From positions 992,001 through 1,056,000 of the forward strand of contig NZ_CP044549.1 of NCBI RefSeq assembly GCF_009859475.1: a stretch of 64,000 nt of DNA, read 5' to 3'. The position numbers and the translations under genes are program-made. The notes under the pieces were generated by a model. The model was not told the DNA's origin. It worked only from the letters and a program-made list of their open reading frames with translations, and ran no database searches. Shown here one piece after another: positions 48,075-57,389 of this stretch (position 1 is the stretch's first letter; each line of letters begins with the position of its first letter). The DNA is from Hydrogenophaga sp. BPS33 (lineage in GTDB: Bacteria; Pseudomonadota; Gammaproteobacteria; Burkholderiales; Burkholderiaceae_C).

Positions 48075-49853
48075 TCACGCCCGCCATGGCTTTCCATAGA
48101 CGGGTTCCTTGAAAGGAATGGGCGGGAGCTGCCAGGTTCCGGTCGCGGGGGGGCGAATCTCGGCATCGACGTGCACATCGATGAGGCAAGGTCTGCGGTT
48201 CTTCAAGGCTTGCTGGACCGCCGCCGCGAGATCCTGCGGCCGCTTGACGGTGACGCCGTCCGCGCCACACGCGCGCGCCCAAGCAGCGAAGTCTGGGTTG
48301 TAGCGCTCGCCGCTGTGCCCTTTGTAAAAAGCAGTGCCGATCTCGCGGCCGTCGAACATTCCGTATTGGATGTCTCGAATGGCGCCCCAGGCGAAGTTGT
48401 TCCAGACAATCCAGACGACCGGCAGATCGAGTTCCACCGCTGTGCACAACACATAGGGTGCCATCGTGAAGCCGCCATCACCCACCACGGCCACGCACGC
48501 CCGATCCGGCGCGGCGAGTTGGGCACCCAGCACACCACACACACCGAAGCCCATGCTGGAATAGCCCCAGCTGTTCAACATGCTCTGCGGCCTGTTGGCA
48601 CGCCAGAACTGCATGAACCAGTTGTGGTGAACGCCGGAGTCGAGCGAGAGGATCACGTCGTGGGGCAGCATTTTCTGCAGCGTGCCCACGACAAACTCTG
48701 GGCGCAGTGGACTGGTGTGATCCTCGAAGTGCGGTTGAACGAAGCGCTCCCATTCCTGCTGCCAGCCCCGTACTTGCTCCCGCCATGGCGCGAACCGCTT
48801 GGCGGAGATGTCGGGGTGCGCTTCGAGTTCCTGCAGCAACTGCTGGGTAAACACCTTGATGTCTGCGATGACGCCAAGGTCTGGCGCATAGTTGCGTCCC
48901 AGCTCCTGGGGATCTATGTCAACGTGAATCAACCGTGTCGTCGGGAAGTTCCAGGAGTATCCCGGTTGCCAGCTGGAGGCGCTGCGATCGTCGAACCGCG
49001 TGCCGAGCGTCAGTACAAGGTCGGAACGCCGCCCTGCCTCATTGGCGGGGTAGCTGCCATTGCGTCCAATGAAGCCCAGTGCCAAGGGGTGTGAACCAGG
49101 GATACATCCCATGCCATTGGGCGACGTGATCACGGGAATGCCCAAGAGATCGGCCAGTGCTGTGATCTCTGCACCTGCCTCAGAGAGCGTGGCGCCATGC
49201 CCGATGAAGACGACGGGGCGGCGGGCGTCCGCCAGGAGCATGAGCGTTGCCTTCAGGTCTTCCCGACTGGCTCCGGGACGGTGCGTGAGATGCACATGGG
49301 AAGAGGGGGGAATTTCCACCTCGTCTTCCTCCTGGTACACGTTGTAGGGGATGTCGAGATTGACCGGGCCCGGTCGACCCGTGACCATCGTGTCCATGGC
49401 CTGGCGCAGGGCAAGAGGCAGCATGTCGACGCGCGAAGGCTGAAAGGCCCGTTTCACGACAGGGCGCAGAACTTGCGCCAAATCGGCCTGGTTGTGTTTG
49501 TACAGTTCCTGGAATGGCCCGCGGTTGTGCTGCGACGTGGGCACGTTCGACGTGATGGCCAGGAATGCCGACGAGTCGGACAGGGCGGTGGCCAGCGACA
49601 TCACCATGTTGGCCGAGCCAGGTCCCGTCGAGGTGAGCGTGGCGACCGGTTTGTGCTTGACGCGGAAATAGGCGTCGGCCATATGGCCCGCGCATTGTTC
49701 GTGCCGTGGCGAGATCAGGCGAATCTGGTCACGCCGCTCGTACAGCGCATCCAGCATCCCTACGTTGCCGTGTCCGCAGATGCCGAATACATAGGGGACT
49801 TTCTCTTGAATAAGATAGTCCGCGATCAGTGCGCTACCCTTCATTCTTGGCAT
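48075..49853 (-). CDS. Thiamine diphosphate-dependent enzyme, acetolactate synthase-like
   Basis: 592 residues with the three usual ThDP domains. The cofactor-activating Glu is Glu52 in SPRHEQCAGHMAD. The ThDP/Mg motif is GDGGFTMAPYVLCTAVELDL followed by WNNFAWG. It is not an ordinary IlvB: the gene sits in a catabolic operon with no small subunit. Relatives include sulfoacetaldehyde acetyltransferase and 2-hydroxyacyl-CoA or oxalyl-CoA lyases. A C-C lyase releasing an aldehyde for the adjacent aldehyde dehydrogenase is plausible, but not shown. Confidence 0.85.
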   Translation of the reverse strand: MPRMKGSALIADYLIQEKVPYVFGICGHGNVGMLDALYERRDQIRLISPRHEQCAGHMADAYFRVKHKPVATLTSTGPGSANMVMSLATALSDSSAFLAITSNVPTSQHNRGPFQELYKHNQADLAQVLRPVVKRAFQPSRVDMLPLALRQAMDTMVTGRPGPVNLDIPYNVYQEEDEVEIPPSSHVHLTHRPGASREDLKATLMLLADARRPVVFIGHGATLSEAGAEITALADLLGIPVITSPNGMGCIPGSHPLALGFIGRNGSYPANEAGRRSDLVLTLGTRFDDRSASSWQPGYSWNFPTTRLIHVDIDPQELGRNYAPDLGVIADIKVFTQQLLQELEAHPDISAKRFAPWREQVRGWQQEWERFVQPHFEDHTSPLRPEFVVGTLQKMLPHDVILSLDSGVHHNWFMQFWRANRPQSMLNSWGYSSMGFGVCGVLGAQLAAPDRACVAVVGDGGFTMAPYVLCTAVELDLPVVWIVWNNFAWGAIRDIQYGMFDGREIGTAFYKGHSGERYNPDFAAWARACGADGVTVKRPQDLAAAVQQALKNRRPCLIDVHVDAEIRPPATGTWQLPPIPFKEPVYGKPWRA

Positions 49854-49876
49854 GGCTTGTTCCTGGCGATGATGGC

Positions 49877-51295
49877 TTAGCTGGAGATGGTGACCACACG
49901 CTCTTCGCTCATTTCACGAATGGCGTAGTGCGGCCCTTCGCGTCCGAAGCCGCTGCTTTTCGATCCTCCGTAGGGCATCAAGTCCACTCTGGAGCTGGAG
50001 GTCTCGTTGACATGGACCCCGCCTACCTGCAGCCGACGCGCGGCAAGAAGCGCATCACTCAGCCGATGGGTGAATATGCCGGTCGCGAGGCCGTAAGGTG
50101 TGGCGTTGACCCGGTCGAATGCATCTTCCAGACTGTCAAAAGGCACCAGGCACATGACGGGGCCGAACACTTCCTGGCAGCCCACCTTCATCCGCGCGTC
50201 CACATTGGCAAGCAGCGTGGGGGGCACGACGGATCCCACCCTGTCACCGCCTGCCAGGCGCCGGGCTCCGAGAGCGAGCGCCTCGGTGATCCAGCCTCCG
50301 ACGCGTTGTGCCGCCTCCTCGCTGATGAGCGGACCCACCACGGTGTGCTCGTTGGAGGGATCTCCGAAGGCAAGATCGCGCACCCGACGCGACAGCTCTT
50401 GCTCCACGCGTTGCGCGATCTGTGACTGGACCAGCAGAAGCTGGATGGAAGTGCAAACCTGACCCGCCTTGCGGTAGGCAGCATTGACGATCTTCGGCAG
50501 AGCGCGGTCGAGATCCGCATCGGCACAGACGATGGTGCAGGCTATCGACCCGAGTTCCATCTGCGTGCGCCGCAATCCGGCGGCCTGCTGGATGATGCGT
50601 CCTACCTCGGTGCTGCCCGTGAAGGCGAAGAAGCGCACCGATTCCTGCGATTGCAGGGTCTGCACGGTATCGGCACCGCCGTGCAGCACCGACAAGAATC
50701 CACGCGGGATGCCTGCCTGGACGAGGAGTTCGCCCAGCAGACAGGCTGTCATCGGCGTGTGCGTCGAAGGCTTCAGAACGACGGCATTGCCCGCCGCAAA
50801 CGCCGGACCTATCTTGTGTGCAACGGTGTTCATCGGAGAATTGAACGGTGTGATGGCCGCCACGACCCCCAGTGGCACGCGAAGGGTGAAGCCCATGCGC
50901 TCCCCTTGGTCCGGCGCGCCCTCCAATGGCAGCACGTCGCCACAAAAGCGACGCGCTTCTTCAGCCGAGAGCCGCAGTGTCTCCATGCAACGCCGAACTT
51001 CACCTAGCGCGTCGCTGCGGGGGAAGCCGGCTTCTTGCCGCATCAAGCCGACAAACTCTTCGGCCCGGTCTCCGACAAGGCGTGAAGCCTCCTGCAGAAT
51101 GTGTCCACGCAGATGCGCCACCGGGGCGCCGGCCGCGAACGCCGCATGCGCCATCGCAACAGCCGCTTCGACCTGACGCGTGCCCGCATTCCTGAAGGTG
51201 GCCACGGGAACGCCCCTGAACTTGTCGAGAACCGGGTGCTCCATGCCGTCTCCAGGAACCCATTCGCCTCCGATCAGATGGCGCACTTCCTTCAT
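49877..51295 (-). CDS. Aldehyde dehydrogenase family protein
   Basis: 472 residues. TPFNSPMNTVAHK holds the substrate-orienting Asn, FTGSTEVGR the NAD loop, MELGS the general-base Glu and KAGQVCTSIQ the nucleophilic Cys. The family's ELGG is ELGS here, a mild change. The start overlaps the cupin stop by four bases, and the ThDP gene starts 23 bases downstream of its stop, so these are co-expressed. Aldehyde substrate unknown. Confidence 0.93.
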   Translation of the reverse strand: MKEVRHLIGGEWVPGDGMEHPVLDKFRGVPVATFRNAGTRQVEAAVAMAHAAFAAGAPVAHLRGHILQEASRLVGDRAEEFVGLMRQEAGFPRSDALGEVRRCMETLRLSAEEARRFCGDVLPLEGAPDQGERMGFTLRVPLGVVAAITPFNSPMNTVAHKIGPAFAAGNAVVLKPSTHTPMTACLLGELLVQAGIPRGFLSVLHGGADTVQTLQSQESVRFFAFTGSTEVGRIIQQAAGLRRTQMELGSIACTIVCADADLDRALPKIVNAAYRKAGQVCTSIQLLLVQSQIAQRVEQELSRRVRDLAFGDPSNEHTVVGPLISEEAAQRVGGWITEALALGARRLAGGDRVGSVVPPTLLANVDARMKVGCQEVFGPVMCLVPFDSLEDAFDRVNATPYGLATGIFTHRLSDALLAARRLQVGGVHVNETSSSRVDLMPYGGSKSSGFGREGPHYAIREMSEERVVTISS

Positions 51296-51696
51296 GGGGT
51301 GGTCTCGCTGTCTTCGAACGGTGTGGTGATGACGAAAAACACGAGACCCGATATACCGGTGTTGGCGAACCCGTGCCGCACGCCAGGAGGGATGTATACG
51401 TAGTCATGCGGTCGCATCAGATATGGGTTGTCGTCCAGCGTCAGCACCCCTTCGCCCTCCAGCACGTAGTAGATCTGCTCCTGGACTTTGTGCACGTGGT
51501 CTTCGACGTAGGCAGCGGGCGCGTACCGTGAGATGCGAAAGTCGATGCGGCGCGTGCCGGCGTTGTCCAGACCCACCAGTGCCTTTGAGAGGGCACCGCC
51601 GAAGTGCCCTGGAAACTCTTTCCAGGGCAGATTGGCCATGGTGTGCACGCGTGCCATGTCGCCTTGCGACCGCGATGTGTTTTCGATGGGACTCAT
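51292..51696 (-). CDS. Small cupin-domain protein
   Basis: 134 residues from the ATG at 51696. A single cupin barrel: AAYVEDHVHKVQEQIYYVLEGEG supplies the motif 1 His pair and Glu; PPGVRHGFANTG supplies the motif 2 His. Small cupins of this kind can be isomerases, dioxygenases or lyases on small acids. It lies between the flavoprotein and aldehyde dehydrogenase genes, overlapping the latter by four bases. Confidence 0.85.
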   Translation of the reverse strand: MSPIENTSRSQGDMARVHTMANLPWKEFPGHFGGALSKALVGLDNAGTRRIDFRISRYAPAAYVEDHVHKVQEQIYYVLEGEGVLTLDDNPYLMRPHDYVYIPPGVRHGFANTGISGLVFFVITTPFEDSETTP

Positions 51697-51706
51697 GACA
51701 GTTTCC

Positions 51707-53422
51707 TCAGGCTGGTGCGGCCGAAGCCGGGTGGGTTGATGTCCATGGAGGTCGTTGCGCCACATGGCGACCGGCGAGATAGGCGAAGGTGATCGCGGGA
51801 CCCAAGGTAATTCCGGGCGCAGGGTAGGCCCCTTCCATGACAGAGGCCATGTCGTTGCCACACGCATACAAGCCGTCAATCGCCGCGCCGTCCGCGGTGA
51901 GCACCCGGCCCCTCTGATCCGTGCGAATTCCCGTGGCCATTCCAAGATCCGCCGGCCACACCGCCACTGCGTAGAACGGCGCGCGCAGGATCGGCGCCAC
52001 GCACGGATTGGGTTTGTGGTCACCGTCGCCCATGTGGCGTTGATAGGCATCGCCGCCACGCCCAAAGGCAGGGTCAAGGCCCTCGCGCGCCCCGCTGTTG
52101 TATTGCGCCACGGTATGTGCAAGCGCTGGCGGCGGAACCCCGATGGCTTGCGCGAGCCCTTCCATCGTTCGCGAGCGCTTGAGATAGCCGGACGCTAACT
52201 GACTGTGCAAGGACACCGTGAATGGCTTCACGCATCCGAGACCGTACTTCCACAAGAATCGGCTGTCGCAAACGAGCCATGCCGGAATGGCCCGACCGTC
52301 CTGGCGAAGCTGGCTTTTGACGAACTCGTGGTAGGAGCGCGATTCATTGGTGAAGCGGGCTCCCGCGCTGTTCACGGCGATCAGACCGGGCTTGCCGCGA
52401 TCGGTGACGGTGTGCGGAAAGAGGCCGACGGTGCCGTCTGCACGGACGAAGCGCGACACAGGTACCCAGAACGCACCTTGATCCAGGCCCCGCGACAGCG
52501 TCGCCCCTGCTTCGAGTGCAAGCTTTGCACCCCGTGGGGCACGTCCAGGCGCCGCGCCGGCGGAGAACGTACCCGCGTTGGATGGAACGCTCCGCGCCCG
52601 AAGTTCACCGGCATGGGACAGCCCGCCGCTGGCCAGTACCACGCCGCGCAACGCGCCGAGCCGTTCAACCGTGTCTGCACGGCCTGCCACGCACACCCCG
52701 CGCACGCGTCCCTCTGACAAGTCCAGTTGCAGTGCTGCCGTTCCGGTACGGATCGTCACACCGAGTCGCATGGCGGATTCGTACAGCCGGGCTGCGAGCG
52801 CATTGCCCAGGTACAAGGTCGTGCCACGTGGCCATGCAAGCCGCTGTCGACCGTACCTCAGTAGAAGCTTGGCAACGTGCACAGCCGAGGTCATCGAAGT
52901 CGACGCACGGCGGAGGTGGGGAATGTCCTGCCGGCTGACCATCATTCCGCCGAACAGCATGAACTCGGGCAAGGGTGCTCGCAGCGACTTGAAGTGCGCA
53001 CCCAATGCGGTCGCGTCATACGGTTCAGGTTCCAGAACGCGACCGCCCGTGGTTGCGCCGGGCAAGTCGGGGTAGTAGTCGGGGTAAACCGCCACCGGGC
53101 GCATGCGCAGTTGGGTGTGCTTCTCCATGTACCGCAGGGCTTCGTTGCAATGCGAGAGAAAGGCCTCCAACCTGTCTCTGTCGGTACCAGGAACCGCGTG
53201 CGACAAGTAGGTACGCGCTGCGCAAATGGTGTCTTGCACGCCTGTCTTTTGCATGTGGAAGTTCGCCGGCATCCACACCATGCCGCCCGAGATGGCCGTC
53301 GTTCCCCCCACCTGTTCGGCCTGCTCCAACACCAGCACGGACGCGCCTTCGGCGGCGGCAACACATGCGGCGCTGAGCCCGGCGACTCCGGACCCGACAA
53401 CGATCACGTCCCATTCATCCAT
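51707..53422 (-). CDS. FAD-dependent oxidoreductase, 3-ketosteroid delta-1-dehydrogenase-like
   Basis: 571 residues. VVGSGVAGLSAACVAAAEGA is the FAD dinucleotide loop near residue 10, and GGTTAISGGMVWMP the second FAD contact. The C-terminal YACGNDMASVMEGAYPAPGITLGPAITFAY matches the FAD/substrate region of KstD-type dehydrogenases (GND...YPGPG). These introduce a C=C bond next to a carbonyl, not only in steroids. First gene of the leftward operon; divergent from the CaiB gene across an AT-rich region with the shared TATCTAAT element. Confidence 0.88.
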   Translation of the reverse strand: MDEWDVIVVGSGVAGLSAACVAAAEGASVLVLEQAEQVGGTTAISGGMVWMPANFHMQKTGVQDTICAARTYLSHAVPGTDRDRLEAFLSHCNEALRYMEKHTQLRMRPVAVYPDYYPDLPGATTGGRVLEPEPYDATALGAHFKSLRAPLPEFMLFGGMMVSRQDIPHLRRASTSMTSAVHVAKLLLRYGRQRLAWPRGTTLYLGNALAARLYESAMRLGVTIRTGTAALQLDLSEGRVRGVCVAGRADTVERLGALRGVVLASGGLSHAGELRARSVPSNAGTFSAGAAPGRAPRGAKLALEAGATLSRGLDQGAFWVPVSRFVRADGTVGLFPHTVTDRGKPGLIAVNSAGARFTNESRSYHEFVKSQLRQDGRAIPAWLVCDSRFLWKYGLGCVKPFTVSLHSQLASGYLKRSRTMEGLAQAIGVPPPALAHTVAQYNSGAREGLDPAFGRGGDAYQRHMGDGDHKPNPCVAPILRAPFYAVAVWPADLGMATGIRTDQRGRVLTADGAAIDGLYACGNDMASVMEGAYPAPGITLGPAITFAYLAGRHVAQRPPWTSTHPASAAPA

Positions 53423-53482
53423 GCCTTGCGTTTCTTGTGTATGGGTGTAGCTGAAATCAAATTATCTCGTTAAACTATAACA

Positions 53483-53498
53483 GATATCTAATCTATAG
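53483..53498. promoter_or_regulatory. Shared element, copy A (flavoprotein/CaiB divergent region)
   Basis: GATATCTAATCTATAG, read on the + strand, lies 61 bases before the flavoprotein ATG and 17 before the CaiB GTG. The 93-base divergent region is strongly AT-rich. The core TATCTAAT recurs, exactly or as TATCGAAT, before three other transcription units of the island (copies B to D). Confidence 0.5.
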
Positions 53499-53514
53499 AA
53501 ACAGGAGCAAGTGC

Positions 53515-54720
53515 GTGACCGTCCAACATCAAGGGCCCCTCGCGGGCATCAAGGTAGTCGAACTCGGATCCATGATTGCGGGTCCCTTTTCCGCCACGCT
53601 GCTGGCCGATTTCGGGGCCGAGGTGATCAAGGTTGAACAGCCTGGAACAGGTGACCCAATGCGGCAGATCGGGCCTTTCACCGAAGGTGAAAGCCTCTGG
53701 TGGAACGTGGAGGCGCGCAACAAGCGCTCCATCACGCTGGATCTGCATGCGCAAGAGGGTCAAGAGTTGCTGCGTGACCTGGTTGGGCAGGTGGATGTGC
53801 TGATTGAGAACTTTCGCCCTGGCACCATGGAACGCTGGGGCTTGGGCTGGGAGCGGCTCTCTGGCATCAATCCGAAACTCATCATGGCCAGCATCTCGGG
53901 ATACGGACAAAGTGGCCCGTATTCGCAGCGACCCGCATACGACCGAATGGCGCAAGCGTTCGCCGGCATCCTGAACATGACCGGCTTTCCGGACCGCCCG
54001 CCCGTGCGCCCGGGCGTGGCCATAGCCGACTACGGCACGGCGGTGTTCGCGGCCTTTGCCATCATGATGGCGCTGTACCACCGCGACGCGCGCGGCGGGC
54101 AGGGACAGCAGATCGATGCAGCGATGTTCGAGGCCATGTTCAGGCTGACCGACAACATGGTCACTTGCTACGACCAGCTTGGCGCGACGCGTTCGCGCTC
54201 GGGCAATCTGAACCGCAATGCAGCACCCGGCGATCACTTCGTGACCAAGGACAATCGCTATCTGGTCGTCACCGTGTCCAGCGACGCCTTGTTCGCCAGA
54301 CTCTGCACCTGCATGGACCGCGTGGATCTCATCACCGATGAGCGATTCTCCTCCCACGACGCGCGCGCGGCGCGCCTGCCGGAAATCAATGGCATCGTGG
54401 GCGACTGGGTGCGGTCCATGACGGCCCAGGAAGCATGCGAGAAGCTGGATGGCGGGCAACAGCCGAATTCGTTGATCTACGGCGTCGAAGAGATCATGGC
54501 GGATCCGCACTACGCGTTCCGGGGTTCGATCGCCACCGTGCAACATCCGCGCATTGGGCCGATCAAGATGCAAGGTGTGTCGCCGCGTCTGCTGGGAACG
54601 CCCGCGCCAGAGATCCGCCCCGCGCCGACATTGGGGGACGCGACCGAGGATGTGATCGTCAATCTCCTCGGACGCAGTGCCGAAGAGTTGGCGCATCTGC
54701 GCAGCATTGGCGTGGTGTAA
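53515..54720 (+). CDS. CaiB/BaiF (class III) CoA-transferase
   Basis: 401 residues from a GTG at 53515, after ACAGGAG. IKVVELGSMIAGPFSATLLADFGAEVIKVEQP, ENFRPGTMERWGLGWERL and ISGYGQSGPYS are family segments; the catalytic Asp is probably in VAIADYGTAVFAA. It is the only rightward gene of the island and should start catabolism by making a CoA ester. Two hairpins follow its stop. Confidence 0.93.
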   Translation: MTVQHQGPLAGIKVVELGSMIAGPFSATLLADFGAEVIKVEQPGTGDPMRQIGPFTEGESLWWNVEARNKRSITLDLHAQEGQELLRDLVGQVDVLIENFRPGTMERWGLGWERLSGINPKLIMASISGYGQSGPYSQRPAYDRMAQAFAGILNMTGFPDRPPVRPGVAIADYGTAVFAAFAIMMALYHRDARGGQGQQIDAAMFEAMFRLTDNMVTCYDQLGATRSRSGNLNRNAAPGDHFVTKDNRYLVVTVSSDALFARLCTCMDRVDLITDERFSSHDARAARLPEINGIVGDWVRSMTAQEACEKLDGGQQPNSLIYGVEEIMADPHYAFRGSIATVQHPRIGPIKMQGVSPRLLGTPAPEIRPAPTLGDATEDVIVNLLGRSAEELAHLRSIGVV

Positions 54721-54727
54721 AAGAAAT

Positions 54728-54785
54728 CGGCGCCAAGATGGCGCCGCCTGCAAGTGCGCAAGGGCCCGCTGCTGCGGGGCCCTTG
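54728..54785. terminator. Paired hairpins between the convergent CaiB and surE genes
   Basis: CGGCGCC (54728-54734) pairs with GGCGCCG (54740-54746), and on the - strand it is followed by a T-rich tract, so it can end surE transcription. CAAGGGCCCGC (54759-54769) pairs with GCGGGGCCCTTG (54774-54785) with one bulge, followed on the + strand by TGCTTTCT. Together they look like a bidirectional terminator. Confidence 0.65.
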
Positions 54786-54799
54786 TGCTTTCTACGACT

Positions 54800-55612
54800 T
54801 CAAAATGCCGCAGGCGCGCCGTCATGCGCCGTCGATGTGAGCCGCAGACGCGATCCGATGTCCGCGCACAGGCGGCTGTTGCCGGGTGCCACCTCCTGAA
54901 ACCGCCCGTTGTGAACCGTGATGGACACAAAACCGTTCATGACCGCATGCGAGTCGTGCTGCGCGGACGCGCCGGACACCGGGCGCTCCAGCTTCATCCG
55001 GAGTTCGCCGTTCACCATCTCCACGCCGACGTCGACCAGGCCTTCGGGCGCGATCTCGGCGTGCTGCACGCCCTTGAGTGCTCCGGCGCTGCAGTTGGGC
55101 ATGTTGATGTTCAGCGCCAGGGGTGGTCCATCTGCCTGTTGCAGAAGTTCGATGGCGCTGACCACCACATCCGCGGCCATTTGCAAATTGCTCTGCGATG
55201 CATCCTTGGCGCAACTGATGGCCACGGCGTTCAGCCCTGACGCGCACGCGGTCAGTGCGGCCCCCACGGTGCCTGAGTGGAGGATGGACGCACCGGCGTT
55301 CCAGCCGTAGTTGATTCCGGAGACGACGACCTCGGGCTCCCAGTCGAACACGCCGCTGCGCACGGCCTTGACTGAGAATGCAGGTGGTCCATCAATCACC
55401 AACACGCGCATGCCCGGCAGCGCTTCGCGGGTGACTTCGCGCCACGCCACTTGGGCGCCGTGTTCCACCGGACCGAGCGACGCGCTGCCGCCGCTTTGCT
55501 GCTCCTGCGGCGCGGCGACCATCACCTCGTGGCCCGCCGCAGCCAACCGCTGGGCCATTATCGCCAGGCCCACCGCGGTGTAGCCGTCGTCATTGGTGAC
55601 CAGCACTTTCAT
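54800..55612 (-). CDS. surE: SurE-type 5'/3'-nucleotidase (phosphatase)
   Basis: 270 residues. The metal-binding Asp pair is in VTNDDGYTAVG (residues 8-9), the Ser in QQSGGSASL and the Asn in VSGINYGWNAGASI, all as in SurE. SurE proteins are Mn/Mg-dependent phosphatases of nucleotides and small phosphoesters. This one is not in the usual surE-pcm-nlpD setting: its ATG overlaps the stop of a helical-protein gene that itself follows an APH-type kinase gene, so a role in a small-molecule phosphorylation cycle is suspected. Confidence 0.9.
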   Translation of the reverse strand: MKVLVTNDDGYTAVGLAIMAQRLAAAGHEVMVAAPQEQQSGGSASLGPVEHGAQVAWREVTREALPGMRVLVIDGPPAFSVKAVRSGVFDWEPEVVVSGINYGWNAGASILHSGTVGAALTACASGLNAVAISCAKDASQSNLQMAADVVVSAIELLQQADGPPLALNINMPNCSAGALKGVQHAEIAPEGLVDVGVEMVNGELRMKLERPVSGASAQHDSHAVMNGFVSITVHNGRFQEVAPGNSRLCADIGSRLRLTSTAHDGAPAAF

Positions 55613-56151
55613 GAACGCATTCCTTGGTTGTATGCAGCGACGTTGAGGTACGTGCTGTAGTGTGGCAAGGCGCCCATGTCCACATCGACGGCCAGTGGCT
55701 CGTACCAAGAGCGTTCAAACGCGAGCAACTCGGCGGAGCGTTCGATCACCGCCCGTTCCACGCGCGCGCGCAGGCCAGACTTGTCCGAGGCCAGTTGGCG
55801 AACCAACTCGTCCACCGCTTCGGCAATAGCGCGGGATGCCTGGCGCAAATCGTCTGCTGAGCTCTTGCCGCAGTGCACGTCTCGTACCGCTGAAACGGCT
55901 TTCGCCAACGCCTGACCGCGCGGCGCGTCCACGATATCCAGCGCGGCATGCGCCAGGGCTCGGTTCTGATCGAGCTCGTACTCCAGCTGTGGCATCACCA
56001 AATCCAGCCGCTCGCGCAAGAAGGCAAGAAATTCGATCGCCAGACCGAGCTGTTCCTTGGCAATGGGGTCGGCGGGATCGATCGCGGGCATCACCACGTC
56101 GCTCAGCGACTTGATGACGGAACCCAGTCCGTTGTCCATGTGATTCGCCAT
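55609..56151 (-). CDS. Small all-helical protein of unknown function, partner of the kinase gene
   Basis: 180 residues, predicted mostly helical: DPIAKEQLGLAIEFLAFLRERLDLVMPQLEYELDQNRALAHAALDI, then several further amphipathic helices ending YSTYLNVAAYNQGMR. No signal peptide or membrane segment. I do not recognise a family with confidence. Its ATG at 56151 overlaps the kinase stop by one base, and GGAG lies before it. The arrangement recalls LvaA/LvaB, where a small protein is needed for hydroxyacyl-CoA kinase activity; the likeness is in gene order, not in shown homology. Confidence 0.7.
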   Translation of the reverse strand: MANHMDNGLGSVIKSLSDVVMPAIDPADPIAKEQLGLAIEFLAFLRERLDLVMPQLEYELDQNRALAHAALDIVDAPRGQALAKAVSAVRDVHCGKSSADDLRQASRAIAEAVDELVRQLASDKSGLRARVERAVIERSAELLAFERSWYEPLAVDVDMGALPHYSTYLNVAAYNQGMRS

Positions 56152-57389
56152 CAGAGTCTCTCCTTGAGCAAGGTCGCCAAGGTGTTCAGGTTCGACGGCA
56201 CCATGGCTCTCAGCCGCGCGAGCAACACGTCCTGGTGCGAGCGCCCGAGGCGTGTCACCCGGTACGAGGTGGCAAGCAGCGTGGCCACGAGCTGGTAGGC
56301 GTTGAGCACGCGGTAGTAGTGCAGAGTGTCTTCGTTCACCGACAGGCCCGAGACGGCCTCGTACTCGCGGTAGAACGTGTTCATGGGCACGAGGCCGCAG
56401 ACCATGTAGGTTTTGCCATCCGTATCGAGATGGCCGAACATGCGTTGGGTGGTCCACGCAAGATCGCGGTGCCGGTCGCCGAGATATCCGCGCTCCCAGT
56501 CCAGCCAGGCTGTGAACTGAAAACTCACGGGGTCATACAGAAAGTTGCCGCTGCGGTAGTCGCCGTGCACCACGCTGACCTTGTCGAGCTTGGGCAGGTT
56601 TCTCTCCAGCCAGTTCGCCGCCACCGCCATCAATGGTGCGCTGTCGCCAGCGTCTTCCTCCCACACGCGGTGGGCGCGGTTGAGTTGGAGCACGGCGGAC
56701 TCGGTCGAGTCGACGCGGGGTGCGTCCATGCTCTTGAAGTCGTACTGGGTGTGGTCGAAGGTGTGGATCTTGGCGAGATAGCCCAAGAACTGCGGCGCGA
56801 GTTGGGCACGCAGCTCGGGCCCGAAATCGGTGCCCATGCCCGCGATCTTTCCGCTGTGCGTTGCGGGTGGCTTGGTCACGCCATTGGCGAACGAGTAGAT
56901 CAGCGCGGGCTCCGGAAACCAGTCGCCGTGCTCGTCGAGGAAATAAACGTCCGGCACAGGCACCACACCCTTGAACGCTTGCAAGAGCTCGTACTCGCGC
57001 AGCCGGCTGTTGGAGTTCAGCGCCTCTGCCGGTTCCATGCGCAGCACCAGCGCTTCTTTACGGGGTTTGCCCGCGCCTTCGGTCCAGGCCAGGTCGAAAG
57101 CCACTTGCAGTTTGGATGCGCCGCCGTTGAGCCAGCGCACATGGGACACCTCGAACGTGCCGTCGAGCTTGTCGGCGAGGAAGTTCGAGAGATATCCGCT
57201 GAGTGTTTCCAGGCTGGGGCGGCTGAACTGGCCCTGGTTGCGTCTCTCCATCTTGCGGGCCAGTGACTTCTCGATCTCTCTCTCGACCGGATACTGGCGC
57301 GTCAGCTGCGCGATGAAGTCCTGCGTGGGTCTGTCGCGCAATGTGTCGTCTTGGGTGAGCACGGTGACCTCCCTCTCAATGACGCGCAT
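56151..57389 (-). CDS. APH/choline-kinase-fold phosphotransferase
   Basis: 412 residues. VVHGDYRSGNFLYD (His275, Asp277, Asn282) is the catalytic loop and TAWLDWERGYLGDRHRDLAW the metal-binding Asp region. LSGYLSNFLADKLDG and VRWLNGGASKLQVAFDL mark an N-lobe like that of ACAD10/LvaA-related kinases. These phosphorylate hydroxy groups of small acids or CoA esters. It overlaps the preceding DUF gene by 14 bases and the helical-protein gene by one base. Substrate unknown. Confidence 0.85.
   Translation of the reverse strand: MRVIEREVTVLTQDDTLRDRPTQDFIAQLTRQYPVEREIEKSLARKMERRNQGQFSRPSLETLSGYLSNFLADKLDGTFEVSHVRWLNGGASKLQVAFDLAWTEGAGKPRKEALVLRMEPAEALNSNSRLREYELLQAFKGVVPVPDVYFLDEHGDWFPEPALIYSFANGVTKPPATHSGKIAGMGTDFGPELRAQLAPQFLGYLAKIHTFDHTQYDFKSMDAPRVDSTESAVLQLNRAHRVWEEDAGDSAPLMAVAANWLERNLPKLDKVSVVHGDYRSGNFLYDPVSFQFTAWLDWERGYLGDRHRDLAWTTQRMFGHLDTDGKTYMVCGLVPMNTFYREYEAVSGLSVNEDTLHYYRVLNAYQLVATLLATSYRVTRLGRSHQDVLLARLRAMVPSNLNTLATLLKERL

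Noticed and set aside
48075..49853. Calling the ThDP enzyme acetolactate synthase (ilvB)
   Set aside because: It has no small subunit gene and lies in a catabolic operon; the general ThDP motifs do not decide the reaction.
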